Shown: one piece after another, positions 25,057 through 33,835 of the stretch
Layout: the number at the start of each line of letters is the position of its first letter
How positions within the stretch are numbered: the first letter of the stretch is position 1
NCBI RefSeq assembly: GCF_003399445.1
Contig: NZ_QUQO01000001.1
Span: forward strand, 2,291,001 to 2,355,000
Origin: Parvularcula marina
Lineage (GTDB): Bacteria; Pseudomonadota; Alphaproteobacteria; Caulobacterales; Parvularculaceae
DNA length: 64,000 nucleotides
Direction of reading: 5' to 3'
The notes under the pieces: model-generated
Told to the model about the DNA's origin: nothing
Database searches by the model: none
Seen by the model: the letters and a program-made list of their open reading frames with translations, nothing else
Program-made: the position numbers and the translations under genes

Positions 25057-26001
25057 ATGTCCACGGGTGTTCAGCCGGCCCTTCATATGGGGCGGACGGA
25101 ATGGTTCATCCTTCTCTTCCTCGGGGCGGTCTGGGGCGGATCCTTTTTCTTCGTCGAGATCGCCATCGAAGCCCTCCCGCCGCCCATCGTCGTTGCCATC
25201 CGGCTGATGGGCGGCGCCGTCATCCTGTGGGGGATTGCGCTGGTGGCGGGTCACCGACCGCCAGCCTCATTGTCCCTGTGGGGAGGGTTCCTGCTGATGG
25301 GGCTTCTCAATAATGCGCTGCCCTTCACCCTGTTTGCGTGGGGACAGACCCAGATCGCCTCGGGCCTTGCCGCCATCTTCAACGCGACGACGCCGCTTTT
25401 CACCGTACTGGCCGCGACCCTCTTCCTCAGTGATGAAAAGATCACCCTGCGGAAAGGAACAGCCGTTCTGGTTGGTTTCATCGGTGTCATCGTCATGATC
25501 GGCCCGTCGCTGCTTGCGGGGCTCGGCGATGCGCTTTGGGCACAGCTTGCCTGCCTTGCGGCGGGGGCGTCCTATGCGGTGGCGGCAATCTTCGGGCGGC
25601 GGTTTGCCAAGCTTGGCATCTCGCCCATGGTGGCTGGCGCCGGGCAGGTTTCCTCCGGGGCGCTCCTTTATCTGCCTATTGCGGCACTCAACTGGCAGGG
25701 AGCGGATTTCTCCGCAGCAGGGTGGCAGACATGGGCTGCGCTTGGCGGTCTGGTCCTTCTCTCGACTGGACTGGCTTACGGACTTTATTTTCAGCTTCTC
25801 GCGCGGGCCGGGGCGACCAACATGACGCTGGTCACTTTCCTTGTGCCTTTGTCCTCGATCCTCTTGGGCGGATTATTTCTGGGCGAACGGCTCGACCCCC
25901 GGCACTTTGCCGGCATGGCGCTGATCGGGTTCAGCCTTGCCCTGATCGATGGGCGGTTGTTGAGATTGCTCACCCCAAGGCAGCGGACACCGGCCATCTG
26001 A
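25057..26001 (+). CDS. EamA/DMT-superfamily transporter
   Basis: Ten-helix drug/metabolite exporter-type protein, 314 residues from ATG 25057, which is preceded by GGGAGG at 25043-25048. Two EamA repeats are visible: FLGAVWGGSFFFVEIAIEALPP ... LFVTVLAATLFLSDEKIT-like region (residues about 15-145) and LACLAAGASYAVAAIFGRRFA ... VPLSSILLGGLFLGERLDPRHFAGMALI (about 160-300). 'LFLSDEKITLRKGTAV' and 'FLGERL' are typical of the YdcZ/EamA group. It probably shares a transcript with the YHS-domain gene. The substrate (amino acid, purine, other metabolite) cannot be inferred. Confidence 0.88.
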   Translation: MSTGVQPALHMGRTEWFILLFLGAVWGGSFFFVEIAIEALPPPIVVAIRLMGGAVILWGIALVAGHRPPASLSLWGGFLLMGLLNNALPFTLFAWGQTQIASGLAAIFNATTPLFTVLAATLFLSDEKITLRKGTAVLVGFIGVIVMIGPSLLAGLGDALWAQLACLAAGASYAVAAIFGRRFAKLGISPMVAGAGQVSSGALLYLPIAALNWQGADFSAAGWQTWAALGGLVLLSTGLAYGLYFQLLARAGATNMTLVTFLVPLSSILLGGLFLGERLDPRHFAGMALIGFSLALIDGRLLRLLTPRQRTPAI

Positions 26002-26031
26002 ACCGGAGAGACCGTTCCCTTAAAGAAGAAA

Positions 26032-26055
26032 GGCGGCCCAAGAAGGCCGCCTTTT
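26032..26055. terminator. Bidirectional terminator between the EamA gene and tadD
   Basis: GGCGGCC (26032-26038) pairs with GGCCGCC (26045-26051), followed by TTTT on the plus strand and by a T/C-rich CTTTCTTCTTT on the minus strand. It serves two convergent genes. Confidence 0.88.
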
Positions 26056-26080
26056 CATTTCTTGAGGAGAGGAGGGCGGA

Positions 26081-27169
26081 TCAGTCGTCTTTATATTGAA
26101 GAACTTCGGGACCGGTCGTTGCGGCCTGCGCAACAATGGTCGGCTGGTCTTCATCGGCTTTCGCAGAAGCACCGACAGCGTCGGAATCCGTCGCCTTGGC
26201 GCCAGCGCCCGGAGCGGGCTTGCCGTCAATGACTTCCGGCGCGGTGAAAGGGGCAACGCCAGGCGCATTGGAAGACGGCTGGTTCTTCTTGATCAGGCCC
26301 GGCGTCGGTGACGGGTTCGGCTCCGGCACGACGGACTGGTGGACCGCATAGCTGACCGTGTCAGGATCATCCCCGAAATCAGGCAGCTCGACATTCGACT
26401 GGGCAAGATCCCCCCAATAGGCAGGGCCGGCGACCAGTTCGCGGAAATAGGCGACATTACCGTCCGCCACGCTCGGCGGCAGGTCGGAGCGGGCGAGCCG
26501 CTCGGCATCGGCGGTCTTGCCGCTCATAGCAAGGACGATCGCAAAGTTCTGGCGGACACGGGCCGTGCCCTGACCATCATTGGTCGCTTCGCGAAGGACT
26601 TCTTCGGCTTTTTCGTGCCGTCCGGAGAGGGCGTAGGAAAGCCCCATATTGTTGAGCACTTTTGATTTGTCGGGGGCGAGGGCCAATGCGCGCTCGTACT
26701 GGATGCGAGCCTGACGGTGCTGGCCCGTCATGTCGAGGGCAACGCCGTAGGCGCTCAGCGCACTCCAGTCTTCGTAATTCCCTAAGGCAAGCGAGCGTTC
26801 GATCGGGCGCACTGCTTCATAGGCCCGCTCATTGGCGATCAGGGTCTTGCCAAGCTCGAGCAGCACATCAGCGTCGTCACGTGAGCGTGAATTAGCCTGC
26901 TGCATCACCCGCAGGGCTTCTTCATTGTTCTCGACATCGCGCAGGGCTTTCGAGAAGGAGACAGCCACGCCCGTATCGCTCGGATCGCGGTCATAGCGCG
27001 TGCCCCAGAAGGCGGCCGTTGCGATCGGATCGAGCCCGCTCGGCGTTGGCTGCGCCGCGACTTCCGTTTCGGGCGTCGACATGAATCCGCTTGATGATGT
27101 GGCGCAGGCCGACAGGGCCGCAGCCAGGATCATGACGGAGGTGGTGCGCCGCAGGGATAAAGGGGCCAT
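26081..27169 (-). CDS. tadD: Tad pilus TPR lipoprotein TadD
   Basis: Tetratricopeptide lipoprotein required for Tad pilus biogenesis in other species. ATG 27169 is preferred: AAGGA lies 8 bases upstream, while the ATG at 27178 abuts it. The lipoprotein signal ends ILAAALSACATSS (lipobox LSAC). TPR helices cover about residues 75-235 (ALRDVENNEEALRVMQQANSRS; YGVALDMTGQHRQARIQYERALALAPDKSKVLNNMGLSYALSGRHEKAEEVL). The C-terminal third is Pro/Ala/Asp-rich and low-complexity. 362 residues in total. It is separated from the cpa-tadBC cluster by three unrelated genes and lies on the other strand. Confidence 0.87.
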   Translation of the reverse strand: MAPLSLRRTTSVMILAAALSACATSSSGFMSTPETEVAAQPTPSGLDPIATAAFWGTRYDRDPSDTGVAVSFSKALRDVENNEEALRVMQQANSRSRDDADVLLELGKTLIANERAYEAVRPIERSLALGNYEDWSALSAYGVALDMTGQHRQARIQYERALALAPDKSKVLNNMGLSYALSGRHEKAEEVLREATNDGQGTARVRQNFAIVLAMSGKTADAERLARSDLPPSVADGNVAYFRELVAGPAYWGDLAQSNVELPDFGDDPDTVSYAVHQSVVPEPNPSPTPGLIKKNQPSSNAPGVAPFTAPEVIDGKPAPGAGAKATDSDAVGASAKADEDQPTIVAQAATTGPEVLQYKDD

Positions 27170-27301
27170 CTCGTTCATCCTTGAACATTTTTCCGTGCGG
27201 GGATCCGCACATCTGATGTGGAAGAGACTGGCCGAATAGCCCCAAGAAAGTCTTAATCATGACAGTCAGATGCATCCTGTTCAGCAGGAAGAGGTTGAGA
27301 A

Positions 27302-28672
27302 ATGAGTGAATGGCCCGCCGGTATTGCTGCGAAGACCGATGACAACGTCAAAGGGGCGACGCCCATCCACCTTATCCCGGCGCAAAATGCCGAGGCGGTG
27401 ATCGAGGAACTTGCGCCTTCTGCAGCCCGAATTGCCGCGCAGGCGGGGTTCCGCGGGGAGCTGGGGCAGGTTCTGCCAACGGGCGCAGGCGTGCTGATCG
27501 GGGCCGGGAGCGGGGATGACCCATTCGCACTGGGGGCAGGCGCTGCCGCACTGGGGGAGGGGCATTATGTGCTCAAGACCCAGCTGCCGGGGGAAGCTGC
27601 CTATCTTGCGGCCCTCTCATGGGCCTTTGGCGCCTATCGGTTTACGACATATCGGGGGGGCGCGCCCGTACCGACGCTGCTTCTGGGCAAGGAGATCGAT
27701 ACCGAACGGCTGATCCGAGAGGCCGAAGCTGCTTCCCTCGTGCGGGATATGGTCAACACCCCGGCTGAGGAAATGGGACCGGAGGAGATCGAGGCGGAAG
27801 TCAGAAAAGTCGCCGACGCTCATGGCGCGGATGTCGAGGTCACGACCGGGCAGGCGCTCGTTGATGGCTTCCCGCTGGTCAATGCAGTGGGGCGGGCGGC
27901 AACACGCGGGCCGCGCCTGATCGATCTTCACTGGGGACCAAAGAACGCGCCGAAACTGACGATCGTCGGCAAGGGCGTCTGCTTTGATTCAGGCGGGCTC
28001 AACATCAAGGGCGGCGCCGGCATGTCGCTCATGAAGAAAGATATGGGCGGGGCCGCCAATGCGTTGGGCTTGGCCCGGATGATCATGGCGGCAAAGCTGA
28101 ATATCCGGCTTCGGCTGATCATTCCGGCCGTCGAGAATGCGATATCTGGAAACGCCTTCCGCCCCGGCGATGTCTTCCGGTCGCGTCAGGGGATGACGGT
28201 TGAGATTTCCAATACGGATGCGGAGGGACGGCTGATCCTCGCCGATGGGCTGGCGCTCGCTGCAGAGGAAAAGCCCGACCACATTATCTCGCTGGCGACC
28301 CTGACAGGGGCCGCTCGCGTTGCGCTGGGCCCTGATTTACCGCCAATTTATTCGACTAGGGACTCTTTTGCTGAGCGTGTTGCACTGCGAAGCCATGAGA
28401 TCGCAGACCCTGTCTGGCCCATGCCTTTATGGCGCCGTTACGATGAATTCCTCAAATCCCAGATCGCCGATGTAAACCATGCGTCGGCCTCCAGCTTTGC
28501 CGGATCGATCACGGCAGCGCTGTTTCTGAACCGTTTTGTGCCTACGGAGATTCCCTACACGCATCTCGACATCTTCGCCTGGGTGCCCGCGGCGCGGCCT
28601 GGCCATCCGCAGGGTGGCGCGGCGATGGGAATCCGTGCACTGTTTGATGTGGTGTCAGAGTCCGTGACCTGA
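27302..28672 (+). CDS. M17 leucyl aminopeptidase family protein
   Basis: Cytosolic zinc/manganese exopeptidase releasing N-terminal residues from peptides. The metal-binding and catalytic motifs are visible: VCFDSGGLNIKGGAGMSLMKKDMGGAA (metal-binding Asp and Lys), and NTDAEGRLILADGLALA, the M17 signature with its catalytic arginine; ATLTGAARVALG follows. The N-terminal non-catalytic domain is short, as in the PepB-like group common in alphaproteobacteria, giving 456 residues. ATG 27302 follows GAAGAGGTTGAGAA. The 177-base gap after it contains a degenerate CtrA-type element for the next gene. Confidence 0.9.
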   Translation: MSEWPAGIAAKTDDNVKGATPIHLIPAQNAEAVIEELAPSAARIAAQAGFRGELGQVLPTGAGVLIGAGSGDDPFALGAGAAALGEGHYVLKTQLPGEAAYLAALSWAFGAYRFTTYRGGAPVPTLLLGKEIDTERLIREAEAASLVRDMVNTPAEEMGPEEIEAEVRKVADAHGADVEVTTGQALVDGFPLVNAVGRAATRGPRLIDLHWGPKNAPKLTIVGKGVCFDSGGLNIKGGAGMSLMKKDMGGAANALGLARMIMAAKLNIRLRLIIPAVENAISGNAFRPGDVFRSRQGMTVEISNTDAEGRLILADGLALAAEEKPDHIISLATLTGAARVALGPDLPPIYSTRDSFAERVALRSHEIADPVWPMPLWRRYDEFLKSQIADVNHASASSFAGSITAALFLNRFVPTEIPYTHLDIFAWVPAARPGHPQGGAAMGIRALFDVVSESVT

Positions 28673-28749
28673 GCAAAAAATTTCCAGATTTAATGGAATT
28701 TAGGGTTTTCTCAGAACACGACGATTCGTAAACACGTGGCTAATTTTCG

Positions 28750-28764
28750 TTAACGATTTCTTGA
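28750..28764 (+). promoter_or_regulatory. Degenerate CtrA-type box / inverted repeat ahead of the DivL-like gene
   Basis: TTAA (28750-28753), seven bases, then TTGA (28761-28764), one base off the TTAA-N7-TTAA consensus. It overlaps an inverted repeat AACGAT (28752-28757) / ATCGTT (28764-28769). It lies 86-100 bases upstream of the kinase gene. Confidence 0.4.
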
Positions 28765-28849
28765 TCGTTACATTTTTGAATGGTCGAGTGTGTGCCGATT
28801 CACTGGCGGGCACTGGGCAATGGCGGCGTGAGGTGCGAGTTTTTCCCTC

Positions 28850-31546
28850 ATGCAGGTATCCGCGGGACGGGCAATGAAAGCAGGCGTCAGACGCCTTTTG
28901 GCCAGAGTCGGCATGGGGGCTACTTCGGTGCTCTCGCTTTATGCTGGGCTATCCGCCCAGGCAGAGCCCGTGACGACGGCTGCCAGCAAGTCCCCCATTG
29001 ATCCCACCCTCGTCATCACTGGCGGCGCGGTCATGTTTGGCCTTGGCGCTGCCCTCTGGGCCGTTCGGGTCGCCTCCGCCTCACGTCATTCGACCGTCGA
29101 TTGGTCGCGCCGTCTTGCCGAGATGGAAGCGCGATTCGAGACATCTGAAAGCATTTTGTCGTCGCATCCCGGGCTCGTGCTGGTCTGGGATGACACCGAA
29201 GCCGACCTTGAAAGCGGCGGCTGGGGTCGTCCGCGCGTCCTAGGCGGACCGGCGGCGCTGGCCTCGGTCCTCGCCTTTGCGCCTGACGACGCGATGGCGT
29301 TCGAGAACCCGGCCGAAAGCCTTTTCTCCGCGCTCGGTAACCTGCCGCTCGAAGGTGATGAGAGCCGATCGTCGGCGCCGACCCTTCGTCAGAAGGTTCA
29401 TGCCCTGCGGGCGCATGGCGTTGCGTTCTCTGGCTCGGTTGTCACCGAAGAGGGGCGTCCGATTGAATGCGATGGCCGGGTCGCCGGCAATCAGGTCACT
29501 CTGTGGCTGACAGACCCTGTCGTGCGTCTCGCCGAAGAGGCCGGGGTCGTCGGGCAGGCCCGTGACCGTTCTGCCGATCTGCACGGTGCGCTCAATCATC
29601 TAGATCGCACACCGATCGCCGCCTGGCGACGCGGGCCCGATCTCAGGATCGAATGGGCCAACCAGGCCTATCTGGAGATGGTTGAGGCTATCAATCTTGC
29701 CGAAGTCGTCGACAATCAGGTCGAGATCGACCCTGAATTCCGCGCCATCGCTGAACGCGCCAAGGAAGAAAGCTCCCGGCCCGGACGGCGCGCGACCGAT
29801 GGTGTCGTCACTGTCTCGATCAAGGGCCAGCGCCGTGTGCTGCGCGTCATCGAAGTGCCGATGCATGGCTCGGGTGGCGCCAGTTTCGGCGGTATGGCGA
29901 TCGACATCACCCGTCAGGAACGCGCGCAGGACGAACTGAAACGTCAGCAGTCGGCCCATCAGAAGACGCTCGATCAGCTTTCCGCTGGCGTTATTGTCTT
30001 CAATGCTGGCCAGCAGCTTGAATATTATAACCAGGCTTTCGTCGATCTCTGGCGTCTCGCTGATGCGGACCTCCGTGCGCGGCCATCCCATGGTGAGCTG
30101 CTCGACATGCTGCGCCATATGAGCAAGCTGCCGACGCAGGCTGATTTCTCTGCGTGGAAGCGTGGCCAGCTTCGTCTTTATACAGAAGAATTGGCGGAAA
30201 GCCGGTCTTCTTCTGAAGGCACGATGCCGGACGAAATCTGGGATCTGCCGTCTGGTGCGACTTTCCGGGTCCGCCAGCAGCGCCATGCGCTCGGCGGTGT
30301 TGCGGTCGTCTTTGAAGACATCACCGAGACGCTGAGCCTGCAAAGCCGCTACGCGACACAGATTTCCGTGCAGCGCGCGACGCTCAACAATATCGCCCAA
30401 GGTGTTGCCGTCTTTGGTGCCGATGGACGGCTGGCCCTGCATAACCGGTCGTTTGAAGGCATGTGGTCACTTGGCCGCGACCAGCTCATGGACCGTCCGC
30501 ACTGGGATGCTCTTGAAGAGGGGATGGTTGCGCGGGCCCGTGAGGCGGGACACGCCTTCCAAGATCTCAAGTCCCGAATTGTCTCTCTTTCGCATGAGGA
30601 CCGGGTCGCCTTTGTCGGGGAAGAAATCACCCTTAAAGATGGCCGCATCCTTCTGTCTGCGACCTCGCCACTGCCCGATGGGGCGACGCTCGTCACTTTC
30701 CTTGATGTCACCGACAGCCGCGAACGGGAGCACGACCTTGAGATCCGTAACCGGATTTTGGAAGACGCCGACCGCATCAAGACGCGCTTTGTCGATCACA
30801 TTTCCTACCAGCTCAGGAACCCGCTCAACACGATCATCGGCTTTGCCGAAATGCTCGAAGGTGAGATGGTCGGGACACTGAATGAGCGTCAGAAAGACTA
30901 TGCGGCAACTATCCTGACCGCGTCGAACCATCTGCTTGATCTGATTAATGACATTATCGATCTTGCAGCGATTGATGCTGGACGGCTGGGGCTCGACATG
31001 GAAGATGTCGATGTCCGCGAACTCCTCGAAAGCGCCGCGACCTTCGCAGCGCTCAAGGCCGAAGACAGCCAGATCCATCTGAAAGTTGATTGCCCGAAAA
31101 CCATCGGCACGATCAAGGCGGATGAACGTCGCCTGAAACAGGTCATGTTCAACCTGCTCGCCAATGGCTTCAGCTTTACAGAGCCTGGCGGCGAAGTCGT
31201 GCTTGGCGCCCGCCGCGACGGCGATGTCATGCGTATCTGGGTCGAGGATACGGGCCGTGGGGTGAGCCCCGAAGATCAGGCCACGGTATTTGACCGGTTT
31301 GAAAGTGCCGGACCCGGCGCAGGCGCGGGCCTTGGCCTTGCGCTCGTCAACTCATTCGTTGAGCTTCATGGCGGCTTTGTCCGTCTAGCAAGCCAGGAAG
31401 GGGCGGGGACCATGGTCACTTGCCACATACCCGTTGGCGGTCCGACCCAGTCGCTGCGTCTTGAAGAAGATGATGATATTATAGAGTCAGATGACGTGAT
31501 CGATGATGGCGATCACGGGCCGTCGAGCATGCCTGCTGCTGAATAA
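28850..31546 (+). CDS. DivL-like PAS sensor kinase homologue with Tyr in place of the phospho-accepting His
   Basis: 898 residues: a signal-anchor helix near the N-terminus and a second at about 55-72 (VITGGAVMFGLGAALWAV), several PAS-type modules (about 100-640; e.g. TPIAAWRRGPDLRIEWANQAYLEMVE, LDQLSAGVIVFNAGQQLEYYNQAFVDLW, LNNIAQGVAVFGADGRLALHNRSF), then a HisKA-like helix pair and an intact HATPase domain (NLLANGFSFT, VEDTGRGVSPEDQ, GAGLGLALVNSFVELHGG). The dimerisation helix reads DHISYQLRNPLN: tyrosine 653 stands where VSHELRTPL kinases have the phospho-histidine, as in Caulobacter DivL. An acidic tail ends the protein. ATG 28874 is an alternative start with GGGACGGG upstream. A cell-cycle role with the CckA-CtrA pathway is inferred from this resemblance; the protein could be a paralogue rather than the orthologue. 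Confidence 0.82.
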   Translation: MQVSAGRAMKAGVRRLLARVGMGATSVLSLYAGLSAQAEPVTTAASKSPIDPTLVITGGAVMFGLGAALWAVRVASASRHSTVDWSRRLAEMEARFETSESILSSHPGLVLVWDDTEADLESGGWGRPRVLGGPAALASVLAFAPDDAMAFENPAESLFSALGNLPLEGDESRSSAPTLRQKVHALRAHGVAFSGSVVTEEGRPIECDGRVAGNQVTLWLTDPVVRLAEEAGVVGQARDRSADLHGALNHLDRTPIAAWRRGPDLRIEWANQAYLEMVEAINLAEVVDNQVEIDPEFRAIAERAKEESSRPGRRATDGVVTVSIKGQRRVLRVIEVPMHGSGGASFGGMAIDITRQERAQDELKRQQSAHQKTLDQLSAGVIVFNAGQQLEYYNQAFVDLWRLADADLRARPSHGELLDMLRHMSKLPTQADFSAWKRGQLRLYTEELAESRSSSEGTMPDEIWDLPSGATFRVRQQRHALGGVAVVFEDITETLSLQSRYATQISVQRATLNNIAQGVAVFGADGRLALHNRSFEGMWSLGRDQLMDRPHWDALEEGMVARAREAGHAFQDLKSRIVSLSHEDRVAFVGEEITLKDGRILLSATSPLPDGATLVTFLDVTDSREREHDLEIRNRILEDADRIKTRFVDHISYQLRNPLNTIIGFAEMLEGEMVGTLNERQKDYAATILTASNHLLDLINDIIDLAAIDAGRLGLDMEDVDVRELLESAATFAALKAEDSQIHLKVDCPKTIGTIKADERRLKQVMFNLLANGFSFTEPGGEVVLGARRDGDVMRIWVEDTGRGVSPEDQATVFDRFESAGPGAGAGLGLALVNSFVELHGGFVRLASQEGAGTMVTCHIPVGGPTQSLRLEEDDDIIESDDVIDDGDHGPSSMPAAE

Positions 31547-31551
31547 GCAGA

Positions 31552-32568
31552 TTATGCGGCCGAGGCGGCTGATCCATCCGATTGCGGTGATTTTAACTCA
31601 TCAGATTCAAGCAAAACCTCAGCCAATTGATGCGTGCTGAGAGGATGTAGGAAGCTGATCCCAGAGTATCCGCCATTCGACCAGCGGACTCGGGCCTTAA
31701 GCCATTTTCCGCATATGAGCACGTCGAGACGGTCGTTCTTCTCCATCTCTGCCTTGTGACAGATCTTGCTGCCGGCAATGCCGACATCGAGCATCAAAGC
31801 TCGGTAATAATCTTTCTCGTGCTTGATCTTGATGTTGATGAAACACATCTGGCGAACCGCTTTTCTGCTTCGCATGCTCCTCCTGACACTGATCGTGCCA
31901 ATGATGGCGCAAATGATCAGGCCAATGAGCATCTTGTTACGGGTTTTTCTGGCTTCTTCCGCTGTCATGGAGCTAAAGCCGCCGCTACTGCTGTCCCCGC
32001 CGCCACTGGTGGCCGAGTCATGGGAGTCGCTGTCCGTTTCATATTGAACGCCAAAGGGTGCAGCTTTCCCTGGTCCGGCATCCTTGGCGCTGGCTAGCGG
32101 TACGCCGCCATCGTAAAGATCAGGGTAGGGACGCTCTTCTTCTTCCTGCACTTTACCGGAATCATTCTCGCATCCCCAGAAATCGAGAACGGTCTGGCTG
32201 CTTCTTAAAGCTGTTCCCTGATTGGAGGTGGTGACAAGTTGGCGGGCATAATCCAGCCGTCCGGCCTGAAATTCCCTCGCGGCTTCACGCATGGTCGCAA
32301 GATAAATCAGCATCTCACGGCGTTCCGACCGGAAGGTCGTGCTTTCCGTTTGCGGGATCATGTCAAAAAGGGAGACGCCACTGAGCCCTTCGGAGATGAT
32401 CGCCATCTCTTGCCTGAAGCCGCTAGCTTCAGCGCTGTTCATCGCTGTCTGGGCGTGTTGCGCCACATACGCGAAATTCTTCAGGGACGAGCAGGCTGCT
32501 GTGCTCGAGCCTGAAGCTGCGGGGTCACTGGCGGTCAGTGACAATATAGCGATTATCCAAAGGCCCAT
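31552..32568 (-). CDS. Membrane-anchored PilZ-domain protein, paralogue A
   Basis: 338 residues: signal peptide (MGLWIIAILSLTASD), extracytoplasmic part with a helical region and the motif VLDFWGC at 127-133, a Ser/Gly/Asp-rich linker (about 150-200), one transmembrane helix (about 212-228, MLIGLIICAIIGTISV), then a cytoplasmic PilZ domain. The PilZ c-di-GMP signature is recognisable: RKAVR (235-239, RxxxR) and DVGIAG (261-266, D-x-[SG]-x-x-G). GGYSGISFLHPL closes the barrel. It shares layout and the DFWGC motif, at identical positions, with the next gene. A sensor that couples a periplasmic signal with c-di-GMP is inferred. It is convergent with the DivL-like gene, 5 bases between stops. Confidence 0.75.
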   Translation of the reverse strand: MGLWIIAILSLTASDPAASGSSTAACSSLKNFAYVAQHAQTAMNSAEASGFRQEMAIISEGLSGVSLFDMIPQTESTTFRSERREMLIYLATMREAAREFQAGRLDYARQLVTTSNQGTALRSSQTVLDFWGCENDSGKVQEEEERPYPDLYDGGVPLASAKDAGPGKAAPFGVQYETDSDSHDSATSGGGDSSSGGFSSMTAEEARKTRNKMLIGLIICAIIGTISVRRSMRSRKAVRQMCFINIKIKHEKDYYRALMLDVGIAGSKICHKAEMEKNDRLDVLICGKWLKARVRWSNGGYSGISFLHPLSTHQLAEVLLESDELKSPQSDGSAASAA

Positions 32569-32678
32569 ATAACCTTCATCTCGATCAAATGGCGGTCATT
32601 TTACCGCCCAGACTCTCAATGAAGGCAGAAGAAATAGCTAAAATTTTAGGTAAAGCGGCCTCTTTTGTGATCGGCGGT

Positions 32679-33701
32679 CTAGGTCGCGAGCGCCTGTGAA
32701 CCAGATTTTTTGCCCGTCATCAGGTCGCTGCCGGTGCTCTGATCCTGCTTCAGAATGGCCGAGAGAATCTCTGGCCGCAGCTTTCTCTGAAAGGCGATGC
32801 CGGAATACTGCCGGTTGGCCCATGCGGATTTGCCTTTCAGGACACGCTTGCCAATTTTCAGCTGCATCGGCGTTTTCGGATCGAGCTGCGGCCCGCCCAT
32901 CAACTTGGCACCGCCGCGCCCAAGATCGACGATCTTGACGTCGTAATTCCCACCCTTGGCGATCAGGCGTGCAGAGATGCGGCAGGGCTGGCGATTGCTG
33001 CGCTCGCCGGCCTTAAAGATCCTCCAGCAAAAGAACATCCCGATGAGCATCAGGCCAGCGGTACTCAGAATAATCCATTCCTTGCCTTCACTGCGCATCT
33101 CTTCCGGCAAGGCTTTGGAAACCTGGCTCATCATCCCTTCCTTGGCATCATTCGCCATGGCGCGGGCTTTCAGCAGGGTGACTTTCCATGCCGGGATCGA
33201 CCGAGGCCGCTTTTTAATGCGCGGCTGCTTGTCAGCTTCCAGTGTGGTCTGACGGCGTTTATCGCGCCATTCCTGGTATTGCGTTTCTCCGGTTTCCTGA
33301 CGGCACCCCCAGAAATCAGTGAGAACACTCCGCGCGCGCCAGGCGCTGCGCGTATTTGATTTCTGCAGCATACGGATGGCGGCTTGCTTGTCGCCGGCCT
33401 TATAAAGGCGGACCGCTTCCCTGTTCCCGGCAATGTAATCTGCCAGCCTGTCGCGATGCTTCAAGAAAGAGCTGCTTGTTCCGGGAACCAGTGAATCTGC
33501 GCTGAGGCCAGAGGTGAGCTCTTCGATATCTCCCATCTCAAGACGGAAGTGACGCTCACCATAAGCATTGCGAGCTTCATGTGAATGAATGGCGATACGC
33601 TCAAGGCGCGCGATATCGGCGCATGGCGTCACCGCCCCGCCCATATCCGTACTGAATCCACCACTGCCCATGAGTGCCAGGACGAGAAAAAGACCAGGCA
33701 T
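32679..33701 (-). CDS. Membrane-anchored PilZ-domain protein, paralogue B
   Basis: 340 residues from ATG 33701 (AGGGT upstream; the frame opens earlier but the extension would precede the signal peptide MPGLFLVLALMGSGGFSTDMGGA). The extracytoplasmic domain carries TDFWGC at 128-133, the same position as in paralogue A, and a pattern of charged helices around it. A basic stretch (RIKKRPRSIP) and one transmembrane helix (about 209-225, WIILSTAGLMLIGMFFCW) precede the PilZ domain with RQPCR (237-241) and DLGRGG (259-264), both c-di-GMP contact motifs. The pair A/B is a tandem duplication with strong sequence divergence outside these motifs. The gap between them (32569-32678) contains a GGCGGT/ACCGCC hairpin at 32591-32608. 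Confidence 0.75.
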   Translation of the reverse strand: MPGLFLVLALMGSGGFSTDMGGAVTPCADIARLERIAIHSHEARNAYGERHFRLEMGDIEELTSGLSADSLVPGTSSSFLKHRDRLADYIAGNREAVRLYKAGDKQAAIRMLQKSNTRSAWRARSVLTDFWGCRQETGETQYQEWRDKRRQTTLEADKQPRIKKRPRSIPAWKVTLLKARAMANDAKEGMMSQVSKALPEEMRSEGKEWIILSTAGLMLIGMFFCWRIFKAGERSNRQPCRISARLIAKGGNYDVKIVDLGRGGAKLMGGPQLDPKTPMQLKIGKRVLKGKSAWANRQYSGIAFQRKLRPEILSAILKQDQSTGSDLMTGKKSGSQALAT

Positions 33702-33835
33702 GTCAGACCCTAAAGTGCCACCAAGTCGCGTTCTATCCACGAAAGAATGAAGGAGCCGAAAAGGAAGACGGTTACTGCGAGATTAGTATTCGTGACCGTA
33801 ATGCGTCATCGACGGACACCATGCTAAAGGGCGGC

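Noticed and set aside
33674-33835. N-terminal extension of the TPR gene
   Set aside because: It overlaps the divergent PilZ gene's start; ATG 33836 has a ribosome binding site and a signal peptide.
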